Below the pieces are notes generated by a model. The model searched no databases and had not been told where the DNA came from. It was given only the letters and a program-made list of their open reading frames with translations. From the NCBI GenBank assembly GCA_910574455.1, contig CAJSYZ010000005.1, forward strand, positions 2,170,001 to 2,234,000: DNA of 64,000 nt, read 5' to 3'. Below are positions 1 through 9,888 of this stretch, piece by piece. The first letter of the stretch is position 1. Each line of letters begins with the position of its first letter. The DNA comes from Trichaptum fuscoviolaceum. Taxonomy: Eukaryota > Basidiomycota > Agaricomycetes > Hymenochaetales > Trichaptaceae. The position numbers and the translations under genes were made by a program.

Positions 1-1298
1 GTAGCAAACCGAATAACCCGGACACCTGTGAAGCGCCAGAGAGTCACCCAGGTTCGCAGCGAAGCTGCTCAGACCGCACAGCCTTGAATACACCTAAAAG
101 CCTAAAGGAGACGGAGGTAAGTGTGTTCTCGCCGGCGCTTAATCAGCGTCTACCTTCAGCTCTCAAGGAGCGCTGCGCGCTCTTTGCCAAGCATCGGAAT
201 CAAGACAGCACATGCCCGCCGTCATGTTAACATCAAGATTCTCTCATCCGAGGGACGCAACTCTTGTGCAAAGGTTGAATTCGAATATTCAACCATGAAC
301 GCCACATCTCGGACAAAGCGCGTCCGGGCGATTTCGACAGTATTCAACCTCCTCTACGTAAGGTAAGGTCCAATGTAATCACACCATGCTAACAATGCCT
401 TGATTTTGGCTGTGTGTGTTTAAATTGGTGTACGAGCGTGCAATGGCTGGTCCGTGAATGCCAGTTTACAGTGTTTGACACCTGGTAACTCCACCAACTG
501 CATTCCGAAAGTTCCAACTTCATGGAGCTCTAGAACTTGCATTAGAGCGGTGCCGAATAGCATATTCTATGGGTAAGCTGAGCCGAATTCAAATATGTAT
601 GCATTTCCATAGCCTTTCCATGAGTGTTTCGAACCTCCTGTGCTTGTAAGGGTATGCCGTTCCCTTTTGTGAATGTTTGAACCTCGTTATTCTTGCACCT
701 TAGGGAACATCCACGGCACTGAGCATTGTTGGAGTGAATTTTTAATTCCGGTATGTTCACAACAACTTACAGTAATTGATCTTCGAGTCCTGTAATGGCT
801 TCACATTTTGGAAATGGCATGCTATACTTCTGTATTTAGGATTAGAACTATGTTGTATGTACAAAGTTGCAATGCAGAATGGTATTTGGTTTACAAAATA
901 GAGGGAAGGACGAATCTGACTTCAAAAGTGAGTTCCGCCGGATTTGGGCATTAGAGCTTTTCAAGTTTGCGTGCCTTGCTCAAACAAGTTTTGCGCGTTG
1001 ACCATCACCATGGCTGCACCTATGACATTCAATCCATTTGCGCCATCCTTTGAACACTGACAACATGGTGCGAAGATCATCCATTCAGGCATGTTTACGA
1101 GGTTTAGAGTCTCTGCCCGACCCGCAAGTGTGTGTCTCAAGATAGCGCTTAGGGTCAGCACCGCAAGACATCAAATGTTAACAATATACAAGGACAATGC
1201 ACAGCAAGCAAACTACGGAAGTTTGGTTTCCTCATTGTCCTATTCTAGACTCTCCAGGACTTCGATTACCAGCTCACCGTGGGTCCGAACAAGCAGGC

Positions 1299-1470
1299 CC
1301 CGTAGCAAACCAAATAACAAAGCGCTAAATAGACGCCCGTCTGCGCAGTGAAGATATTCACTGGCGGGCGTTGCTGGCAGCTCCGAGCCCTTTGCCGTGC
1401 TTAAATACAGCTTAAAGGTTAACGGAGATGGAGACGGACCCAGGTAGGTGTGTTCTCCAAGCTCTTCCAT
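1299..1470. repeat. Internal diverged echo of the unit's left end
   Basis: GTAGCAAACCAAATAAC at 1300 echoes GTAGCAAACCGAATAAC at 1. The stretch ending in GGAGACGG...AGGTAGGTGTGTTCTCC at about 1427-1456 echoes GGAGACGGAGGTAAGTGTGTTCTCG at 108-132. The same echo is present in copy 2 at about 8065-8236. The unit was therefore itself built by older partial duplications. Confidence 0.55.
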
Positions 1471-1654
1471 ATGCAACTGAAGGGTATCCTATTCCCTTTC
1501 TCTACTGACATCTTCGTGATGTTTGTTCTATCTATCTATAGCACCAAGATAAGCTCTTCGCTTGCGCACTCGCATGTAGCAGCAAACATAAGACTTCTGC
1601 AACTACAGCCATTTCCGTTTGTCTGTAAGATGAGCTGTTTAAAACATATTCTAC

Positions 1655-2125
1655 TAAGCAATGTATATATGTATGGAAAGCGGGCGAGCGGGACCTTCAC
1701 GCACAGTGAAAGTGCAACAGATGTAGCATATTCCAAACAGTAGTACTTGGTAGCGAGATTGCGAACATTAAGCTGTTCGGGAGCTTAGCATGTGCAGATA
1801 TTTGACTTGTCTGTTGTCTTGGGCATTTTGAGCTCAAATGCTCTGGAAATACATGCACTTTTTGTATTCTACTAGGCAATGTATATACATATCGAAAGCT
1901 GGCAAGCAGGACCTTTGTGTACTGTGCAAATGCAACAGATACAGGGAGCTCCAACAGTACTCGGGACATCTAGCGAGTAGAATACTGTTGTGAATACTGC
2001 ACTGTTCGGGAGCACAATGCACTCGACTGTAGTCCTCTCAAAATCTGTGTTAAAACTTGCATATTCTTGCTCTTCAACATGACAATATATATATGTATCG
2101 AAAGCTGGCGAGCGGGACATTCGAG
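1655..2125. repeat. Three diverged tandem repeats of about 205-220 bp (copy 1)
   Basis: A block starting with an ATGTATATATGTAT-like AT stretch followed by GGAAAGCGGGCGAGCGGGAC or a close variant occurs near 1661, 1878 and 2082. Each is followed by a short conserved tail, two of them with GTGCAA and CAACAGAT. Spacings are about 217 and 204 bp. The same set is present in copy 2 about 6766 bp further on. Function unknown. Confidence 0.75.
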
Positions 2126-2257
2126 TCTACTACTACACTTTCACCATGCATGAATGTCGCACTTGGGTATGTTGTCAGTGACTGACTCTGTTCGGGTCAC
2201 TATTTTGAGAGCCGAGGATGGAATTCTTTGCTGAGGCGAACTGTGATAAGCAGAACA

Positions 2258-2266
2258 TATATAAGG
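2258..2266 (+). promoter_or_regulatory. TATA-box-like element upstream of the TGACGTGG array (copy 1)
   Basis: TATATAAGG is followed by a pyrimidine-rich stretch (about 2320-2360) and several GTAAG / CTAG combinations that resemble introns. It looks like a plus-strand RNA polymerase II promoter feeding transcription across the repeat array. The same element is at 9024-9032. No convincing protein-coding product follows. Confidence 0.35.
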
Positions 2267-2470
2267 GGTCAAGATACTCTGTATTCTTCATGTCTATGTA
2301 CATGATGGACTACCTACATGCCCCCCCACATCGCTATCTCCCTCTCTCTTCCCTCCTCTAGTGTGTCGTCTCCCTTGCTGAACACCTGTAGTTTGTCTAA
2401 CCTACCTTTGTTCTAGATGCCTCGTTAGCCTTCGCCCGCGCCTGCGTGTCTTGTTTCAGTCGATTCGATA

Positions 2471-2995
2471 GTTTGACGTGGTGTCCGGCGCGTGAATGCT
2501 CAGCCTTGCGTTGCCTACTGTAAGTCGTTTCGCCTGTTATTCACTTGTTAGCGAATCTAATCCTACCTTTACTCTAGCATCGTCTGTGCAGTTTGACGTG
2601 GTGTCCGGTGCTAGCGAGCGCAAGTTTCTTGTTGCGCGGCGTCTCTGCTTGCACGAGCTGCACTCCTTGATCTTGCGCGATGTGGTGACCGGCGCCTACG
2701 AGCTCTCGTTGCGCCAATCCTTGAACTTGCGCCTTGCAAGTTTGACGTGGTGTCCGGCGCCTACGAGCTCTCATTGCGCCAATCCTTGGTCTTGCGTCTT
2801 GCGAGTTTGACGTGGTGTCCGGCGCTTAGTACGTCGTCTTCATGCCTAGAGTCTGTTAGCAATTCTAACCCTACCGCGCGATTGCGAGCGCCTATCTCTT
2901 GCGTCTCTGCAGTTTGACGTGGTGTCTGGTCTTTGCGAGTGTCGTCTGCGAGCGCCAGTGTCTTGTCGCGAGCCGGTTTGACGTGATGTCCGGGC
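2471..2995 (+). repeat. Array of seven GTTTGACGTGGTGTCCGGCG-type elements (copy 1)
   Basis: Full or near-full copies of this 20-mer start at 2471, 2591, 2740, 2805, 2912 and 2976, with a weaker one near 2679. Three of them (2679, 2740, 2805) lie in a true minisatellite of about 61-65 bp that also repeats CCTACGAGCTCTC and TTGCGCCAATCCTTG. Each good copy contains TGACGTGG or TGACGTGA, a core known to be bound by bZIP factors of the CREB/ATF and Hac1/XBP1 type. Whether it is regulatory here is unknown. Confidence 0.85.
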
Positions 2996-3246
2996 TTCGA
3001 GTTGATGCAGACCCTCACCCTTTCGTAGATAGCAATACCTGTATATAGAGGGGGAGACTATTGTCAAATTTTTAAAAAAGAGTAGACGGACGAAAAGGAG
3101 AAAGCCAAAATTCTGCCATTTTTTACCGCTGTTCTAACCCTAATCCTGGTGCAGGGATTGAGGTGCGGCTGAAGCTTTGGCTCTTCACGGACTCTGGATG
3201 TCGATACAAAGATGTTTCACGCGAGTAATCACTGCCAGTACTTGCG

Positions 3247-4797
3247 CTAGAGACGATCGCAACAGTCGGAGTCAAGACATGATCCTTGCCTGGAGGACGA
3301 TGAGCCGAACGAAACACTAGTTGTGCTCGAACTCGGCGTTCGAGTGTGTGAGTGCGTCGACGCTGAAAGGGAAGACATAGCCTCTGAATCCGAGCCGCTA
3401 AGATGGTCCGTGGGCACTGGGACAGGTATACGGTCCGCAGCTGGGCTTGATGAGAAGCGGCCAAGACCGAAGGTGAACGAACCGCGACGGCTGCTCTTGT
3501 TCGATGTTGCGGTAGGAGGAGGAGAGGGCGACCGTGAGCGCGCTGCTGTTTGCCATGCCGACGGCGGGACATTGCCCGAATTTACACTCTCCACACTCGC
3601 GGTAGCACCATACGCATGGTATGACCCTGGCATGTTGTTACGCGGAAAGACCACCTCGTCCATATCATCATCACTCTCCTCGCTCTCCACTTCCGGCATT
3701 CCAAAGTCGGCGTCAATAAGCAAGCTATTGCGCTTAGCTGCGGTCAGATTCGCATTCACACCAGGAGAACCTGCGCCAGGGAGCACCGTCTGGTTCGAGT
3801 TGGTAGACTCTGCCAGCGACAACGGACGTGGCGTACGCTGGCCTGCACCAACGAGGCGAACTGTGCGCAGTGTCGAGTCACTCTTCCTCCAATCTTCCAC
3901 AATCTCGCGTGCAGTCTGCGCCTCCATGCTTTCACGCTTCTCTCTCCTTCGGGGAGCCTCAGGCCCTTGCCCTTGAGAATTGACGTCATCATAAGACTGC
4001 GCAGCAATAGGCGTATCAGAAACGAGCCTACCAGGAGCTTGATGATGGTCACTGCGAACTTCTGAATCAGAAGGATGTGGCTGAAGATGAGCCTGTGTCG
4101 TAGGTGTTGCAGGAGGGAGTGGCTTTTGCATGGAGGAGCGTTTCTCGTTCGTCAAAGCGGAGGGGGTTGCGCTTTCAGCGGACGATCGACTCCTGCTGGA
4201 TAATGAAAACCGAGCGTTCTCCGTTTTGGGCGGCAGCGGTGGCGGCGCAGAGGTATTTGGTGAGAAAGACGGGCATCTAGGACTGGACAATGATGTCGAA
4301 GATGCATTGATGATTTTTCCCTTCAATGCATTCGCAAATTGAATTGTGAGCTGCTTTGCCGACGTCTGGCGGGATTGTGTACGTGCAAGCGGAAGATCGT
4401 GAGACGTCGAGCTGCCCGGCGATTCGTAGTCCGACATATACGTATCCGACCGTGCAATCTCGCGACCCTTTCCTTTCCCCACTGTTGCAGGTGGCGAGGG
4501 AGTGTTGCTGCCCAGCATCCTTCCTATATCCTCAGACTTCTTCCGCCGCCCCGGCCAGGGGAACTTGGACTTGGGGACCTCTGAAGCGGGTGTAGGCGGT
4601 AGGGGGGGAGACTGTGGCCGTCCCGATTGAGCGCTCTGGGCGTGCCCCATGGCCGCTTGTTGTTGGACTTGGGATGGTCGAGGAGAAGAGGAGCGAGGGA
4701 TAGAAAAGAAGCGAGACTTTGATGGACTGGGCGAAGCCGGAGGCACAGAGGCCGGGCTTGCTGCGAACGCATGTCGTGCGGGCGGCGTGGCCTGCAT
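3247..4797 (-). pseudogene. Ser/Pro-rich disordered protein gene, copy 1, frameshifted near its 3' end
   Basis: The frame gives 516 residues beginning MQATPPARHAF. It is almost identical to the copy 2 product over the first 504 or so residues. An extra G near 3296 (GGAGGACG here, GGAGACG at about 10058-10064) shifts the frame, so the last 50-odd residues of copy 2 are replaced by a dozen unrelated ones ending at a stop at 3247. The lost tail is still readable in another frame down to 3123. One substitution changes a Ser to Cys in the SSPR-SPSF stretch. The protein is low in complexity, rich in Ser, Pro, Ala and Arg, with no recognisable domain. It could still be expressed with an altered C-terminus, or the extra base could be a sequencing error. 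Confidence 0.7.
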
Positions 4798-5689
4798 CTT
4801 TGTCTGAATGATGGCAAATGCGTACTATGTCAAAGAGCAAAAGACAGAAGGTAGCCTGGAATGGAGGTGGGCTCTCCCTTGACCGCGTCACTGTCGCCGA
4901 CACAGTGCTGATGGAGAGAAGTGTCGCAAGCGAATAATGAGCCTAGAAGTAGGGCTAAAAGGAAGGAAAGATAGACTGATATAAGTACCGTTTCGGTCGC
5001 GATGTAGTTAATGATGATGGATGGGTGTGCGAGACCGAGCACGCGAGGCAGGCCGCGAGGTGAGGGGGAGTGACTTACTTGTACAGTACAGTAGCAACAC
5101 CTTACAATGTATCCGAGACCCGTTCTCCTCGCTGTCGGAATCTTATCGTCAACAACGTCAGCAAGCAGCCGGTGCTCAGATGCCAGTGGGTGGATGGTCG
5201 TGGTCGTGAAGGAAGGGGGAGAGAGAAACGAGGCGTGCAATTGATGAGATATAGCCTGGGCTGCCGGTGCTTTACTCCGTTCCAGGGCGTCACTGGCAAT
5301 TGCAAAAACTGCGCCACGAACACCTTTCTTTCGGCATGTACTATGAGGCGCAACGACCCTCAGGCTTCCAGAGGCCGGTGTCGAGCAATGCGACAAGGAC
5401 GATATGGTCAGAGAACAACAGAGACTCCGCTTCTGGGTTGCCTTAACTGACTCTAATCAGTCGCAATCGAACACACACGCCTCCCAATGTCGCCCTCACT
5501 TCTTGGTCTACAAGTGGCTACTGCTTCCTGAAGCCCTGGAGACGGACGATCTACGATCCAAACGAAAATCCAATCGGAGGCGCATCGACCTCGACCTCTC
5601 CTTCGACGACACGCGGACCCCGGACGCACGTTTACTCCGCGTCCGCCGACTTGAATGCGTCCGAGTCGCTCTCCGTTTCCTTTTTTTTT

Positions 5690-6769
5690 TTGGCACTTCC
5701 GCGCCTGCGACTTCAGCTCTCCCCGAGTATGTTAGTGCGAGCTATCAACCAGCTCGACGTAAGGTAAGCTTCTGTCTCATTACCCCATTCTAATGTATGC
5801 TCGGACTTGCAATGGCTGGTCCGTGAATCCTAATAGTTTACAGTCCTCGACACCCGGTAACTTCAAGTTCAATATGTTACTATTCAAGTGGACCGAATAG
5901 CAAGTGTTTCGAACCTCCTGCACTCGGAAAGGTATCTTCTCCCTACACTAAGATGCCGGAATGCAATCTCTTCAATACTATTACAGTAGTTTACTTCCAA
6001 TAGTCATTTCAAAGTAGCCCTAACTTTCTAAATGTCGTGTCTGTAATTTGGATAGCAAAATCCGACTGCCAAATTTGAGATTGACTGATTTGGACGCTTC
6101 CGCGAGTGTCACCTTTCTTGCGCACCGACCACGACCATGGCTGCACCCAATGCAATCCACACATTTTTTATCATCCATTGCAATCGAGTACAAGAGAGAG
6201 CATGATAGGTTTTGGGTTTCTGGTATGTTGTCCATCACCTGTCTTACCGGTCTCGAGACTCATCAAGCAACAGCACTGGGCTTTGACTTTGGCCACCTCA
6301 GGCTCAATTATCTGTCTTCCTCGCCATTTCACCCTCTGCACCGCGTACTATGAAGCCCGTAGCTTGCTTTTTTTGTCTGCGCTGCGCACTATGTTACTTC
6401 ACACAAGAGCGGGAGCAAAGTCGAGCACGAATGCCAATAACATAATTCTAGTTTGCGTCCCGAGTCTTGCCTCGTTTCTCTGAAGTCAGCTGCGCGCACT
6501 TTCTGCGACTTGCGTGATCAGGACATGGCTGACAACGGCGAAGACATCACACCGCCATTCTTGCAGGGCTACTTTGTGTGACCGACACCAGAACCTCAGA
6601 TACAATCGCCCGCTATTCACCTCGTTCTCTGTGCGTCATCCTCTGGCTTTCTCGCTTGCGCACACAAGATCTCGAAAGTAAATCTGTTATTGCCGCCATC
6701 CAGCCGTTACTCAGTCCGGGCTTCTCGCAGATGTCAACTGCAAACCGCGGGCCCGAACAAGAGGGCTCT
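5690..6769. repeat. Diverged third relative of the left part of the duplicated unit
   Basis: The spacer between the two copies matches the region around 130-1460 in the same order but with many changes. Shared blocks include the ACGTAAGGTAAG motif (5757; 354), GCAATGGCTGGTCCGTGAAT (5809; 441), GAGTGTTTCGAACCTCCTG (around 5905; 622) and CCATGGCTGCACC (6134; 1006). The part before 5690 (5576-5689) is GC-rich with a T tract and I cannot assign it. No gene is evident in the spacer. It looks like an old copy of the same repeat family that the recent copies flank. Confidence 0.7.
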
Positions 6770-8420
6770 GTAGCAAACCGAATAACCCGGACACCTGTGA
6801 AGCGCCAGAGAGTCACCCAGGTTCGCAGCGAAGCTGCTCAGACCGCACAGCCTTGAATACACCTAAAAGCCTAAAGGAGACGGAGGTAAGTGTGTTCTCG
6901 CCGGCGCTTAATCAGCGTCTACCTTCAGCTCTCAAGGAGCGCTGCGCGCTCTTTGCCAAGCATCGGAATCAAGACAGCACATGCCCGCCGTCATGTTAAC
7001 ATCAAGATTCTCTCATCCGAGGGACGCAACTCTTGTGCAAAGGTTGAATTCGAATATTCAACCATGAACGCCACATCTCGGACAAAGCGCGTCCGGGCGA
7101 TTTCGACAGTATTCAACCTCCTCTACGTAAGGTAAGGTCCAATGTAATCACACCATGCTAACAATGCCTTGATTTTGGCTGTGTGTGTTTAAATTGGTGT
7201 ACGAGCGTGCAATGGCTGGTCCGTGAATGCCAGTTTACAGTGTTTGACACCTGGTAACTCCACCAACTGCATTCCGAAAGTTCCAACTTCATGGAGCTCT
7301 AGAACTTGCATTAGAGCGGTGCCGAATAGCATATTCTATGGGTAAGCTGAGCCGAATTCAAATATGTATGCATTTCCATAGCCTTTCCATGAGTGTTTCG
7401 AACCTCCTGTGCTTGTAAGGGTATGCCGTTCCCTTTTGTGAATGTTTGAACCTCGTTATTCTTGCACCTTAGGGAACATCCACGGCACTGAGCATTGTTG
7501 GAGTGAATTTTTAATTCCGGTATGTTCACAACAACTTACAGTAATTGATCTTCGAGTCCTGTAATGGCTTCACATTTTGGAAATGGCATGCTATACTTCT
7601 GTATTTAGGATTAGAACTATGTTGTATGTACAAAGTTGCAATGCAGAATGGTATTTGGTTTACAAAATAGAGGGAAGGACGAATCTGACTTCAAAAGTGA
7701 GTTCCGCCGGATTTGGGCATTAGAGCTTTCAAGTTTGCGTGCCTTGCTCAAACAAGTTTTGCGCGTTGACCATCACCATGGCTGCACCTATGACATTCAA
7801 TCCATTTGCGCCATCCTTTGAACACTGACAACATGGTGCGAAGATCATCCATTCAGGCATGTTTACGAGGTTTAGAGTCTCTGCCCGACCCGCAAGTGTG
7901 TCTCAAGATAGCGCTTAGGGTCAGCACCGCAAGACATCAAATGTTAACAATATACAAGGACAATGCACAGCAAGCAAACTACGGAAGTTTGGTTTCCTCA
8001 TTGTCCTATTCTAGACTCTCCAGGACTTCGATTACCAGCTCACCGTGGGTCCGAACAAGCAGGCCCCGTAGCAAACCAAATAACAAAGCGCTAAATAGAC
8101 GCCCGTCTGCGCAGTGAAGATATTCACTGGCGGGCGTTGCTGGCAGCTCCGAGCCCTTTGCCGTGCTTAAATACAGCTTAAAGGTTAACGGAGATGGAGA
8201 CGGACCCAGGTAGGTGTGTTCTCCAAGCTCTTCCATATGCAACTGAAGGGTATCCTATTCCCTTTCTCTACTGACATCTTCGTGATGTTTGTTCTATCTA
8301 TCTATAGCACCAAGATAAGCTCTTCGCTTGCGCACTCGCATGTAGCAGCAAACATAAGACTTCTGCAACTACAGCCATTTCCGTTTGTCTGTAAGATGAG
8401 CTGTTTAAAACATATTCTAC

Positions 8421-8891
8421 TAAGCAATGTATATATGTATGGAAAGCGGGCGAGCGGGACCTTCACGCACAGTGAAAGTGCAACAGATGTAGCATATTCC
8501 AAACAGTAGTACTTGGTAGCGAGATTGCGAACATTAAGCTGTTCGGGAGCTTAGCATGTGCAGATATTTGACTTGTCTGTTGTCTTGGGCATTTTGAGCT
8601 CAAATGCTCTGGAAATACATGCACTTTTTGTATTCTACTAGGCAATGTATATACATATCGAAAGCTGGCAAGCAGGACCTTTGTGTACTGTGCAAATGCA
8701 ACAGATACAGGGAGCTCCAACAGTACTCGGGACATCTAGCGAGTAGAATACTGTTGTGAATACTGCACTGTTCGGGAGCACAATGCACTCGACTGTAGTC
8801 CTCTCAAAATCTGTGTTAAAACTTGCATATTCTTGCTCTTCAACATGACAATATATATATGTATCGAAAGCTGGCGAGCGGGACATTCGAG
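8421..8891. repeat. Three diverged tandem repeats of about 205-220 bp (copy 2)
   Basis: Copy 2 counterpart of the block at 1655-2125, with the AT stretches near 8427, 8644 and 8848 and the same GC-rich GGCGAGCGGGAC segment after each. No open frame of note crosses it. Confidence 0.75.
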
Positions 8892-9236
8892 TCTACTACT
8901 ACACTTTCACCATGCATGAATGTCGCACTTGGGTATGTTGTCAGTGACTGACTCTGTTCGGGTCACTATTTTGAGAGCCGAGGATGGAATTCTTTGCTGA
9001 GGCGAACTGTGATAAGCAGAACATATATAAGGGGTCAAGATACTCTGTATTCTTCATGTCTATGTACATGATGGACTACCTACATGCCCCCCCACATCGC
9101 TATCTCCCTCTCTCTTCCCTCCTCTAGTGTGTCGTCTCCCTTGCTGAACACCTGTAGTTTGTCTAACCTACCTTTGTTCTAGATGCCTCGTTAGCCTTCG
9201 CCCGCGCCTGCGTGTCTTGTTTCAGTCGATTCGATA

Positions 9237-9761
9237 GTTTGACGTGGTGTCCGGCGCGTGAATGCTCAGCCTTGCGTTGCCTACTGTAAGTCGTTTCGCC
9301 TGTTATTCACTTGTTAGCGAATCTAATCCTACCTTTACTCTAGCATCGTCTGTGCAGTTTGACGTGGTGTCCGGTGCTAGCGAGCGCAAGTTTCTTGTTG
9401 CGCGGCGTCTCTGCTTGCACGAGCTGCACTCCTTGATCTTGCGCGATGTGGTGACCGGCGCCTACGAGCTCTCGTTGCGCCAATCCTTGAACTTGCGCCT
9501 TGCAAGTTTGACGTGGTGTCCGGCGCCTACGAGCTCTCATTGCGCCAATCCTTGGTCTTGCGTCTTGCGAGTTTGACGTGGTGTCCGGCGCTTAGTACGT
9601 CGTCTTCATGCCTAGAGTCTGTTAGCAATTCTAACCCTACCGCGCGATTGCGAGCGCCTATCTCTTGCGTCTCTGCAGTTTGACGTGGTGTCTGGTCTTT
9701 GCGAGTGTCGTCTGCGAGCGCCAGTGTCTTGTCGCGAGCCGGTTTGACGTGATGTCCGGGC
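9237..9761 (+). repeat. Array of seven GTTTGACGTGGTGTCCGGCG-type elements (copy 2)
   Basis: Copy 2 counterpart of the 2471-2995 array with the same seven elements, first at 9237 and last at about 9742. I saw no change in repeat number between the copies, which is notable for a minisatellite and argues for a very recent duplication or for conversion between copies. Confidence 0.85.
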
Positions 9762-9888
9762 TTCGAGTTGATGCAGACCCTCACCCTTTCGTAGATAGCA
9801 ATACCTGTATATAGAGGGGGAGACTATTGTCAAATTTTTAAAAAAGAGTAGACGGACGAAAAGGAGAAAGCCAAAATTCTGCCATTTT

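Larger units (their letters stand above)
1..5575. repeat. Copy 1 of a large near-identical direct duplication (left edge outside window)
   Basis: Base 1 aligns with base 6770 and the match continues to about 5575 against 12351, where the two sequences part abruptly. Reading them side by side shows only scattered differences over the first 5 kb (for example one base fewer in copy 2 near 959, two fewer near 1130, one fewer near 3296, and a few substitutions). Differences become denser from about 5200 to 5575. The unit contains a non-coding block with internal repeats (1-3080) and a Ser/Pro-rich protein gene on the minus strand. The left boundary cannot be placed because the copy runs off the window. 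Confidence 0.95.

Noticed and set aside
3128..3145. TTCTAACCCTAATCC, resembling telomere repeats
   Set aside because: It is a single partial unit lying at the coding 3' end of the Ser/Pro-rich gene, with no array.
4830..5396. 188-codon minus frame upstream of the Ser/Pro-rich gene (and 11595-12089 in copy 2)
   Set aside because: The two copies differ in sequence and length here, with indels that are not multiples of three, so it behaves as non-coding leader rather than an exon.
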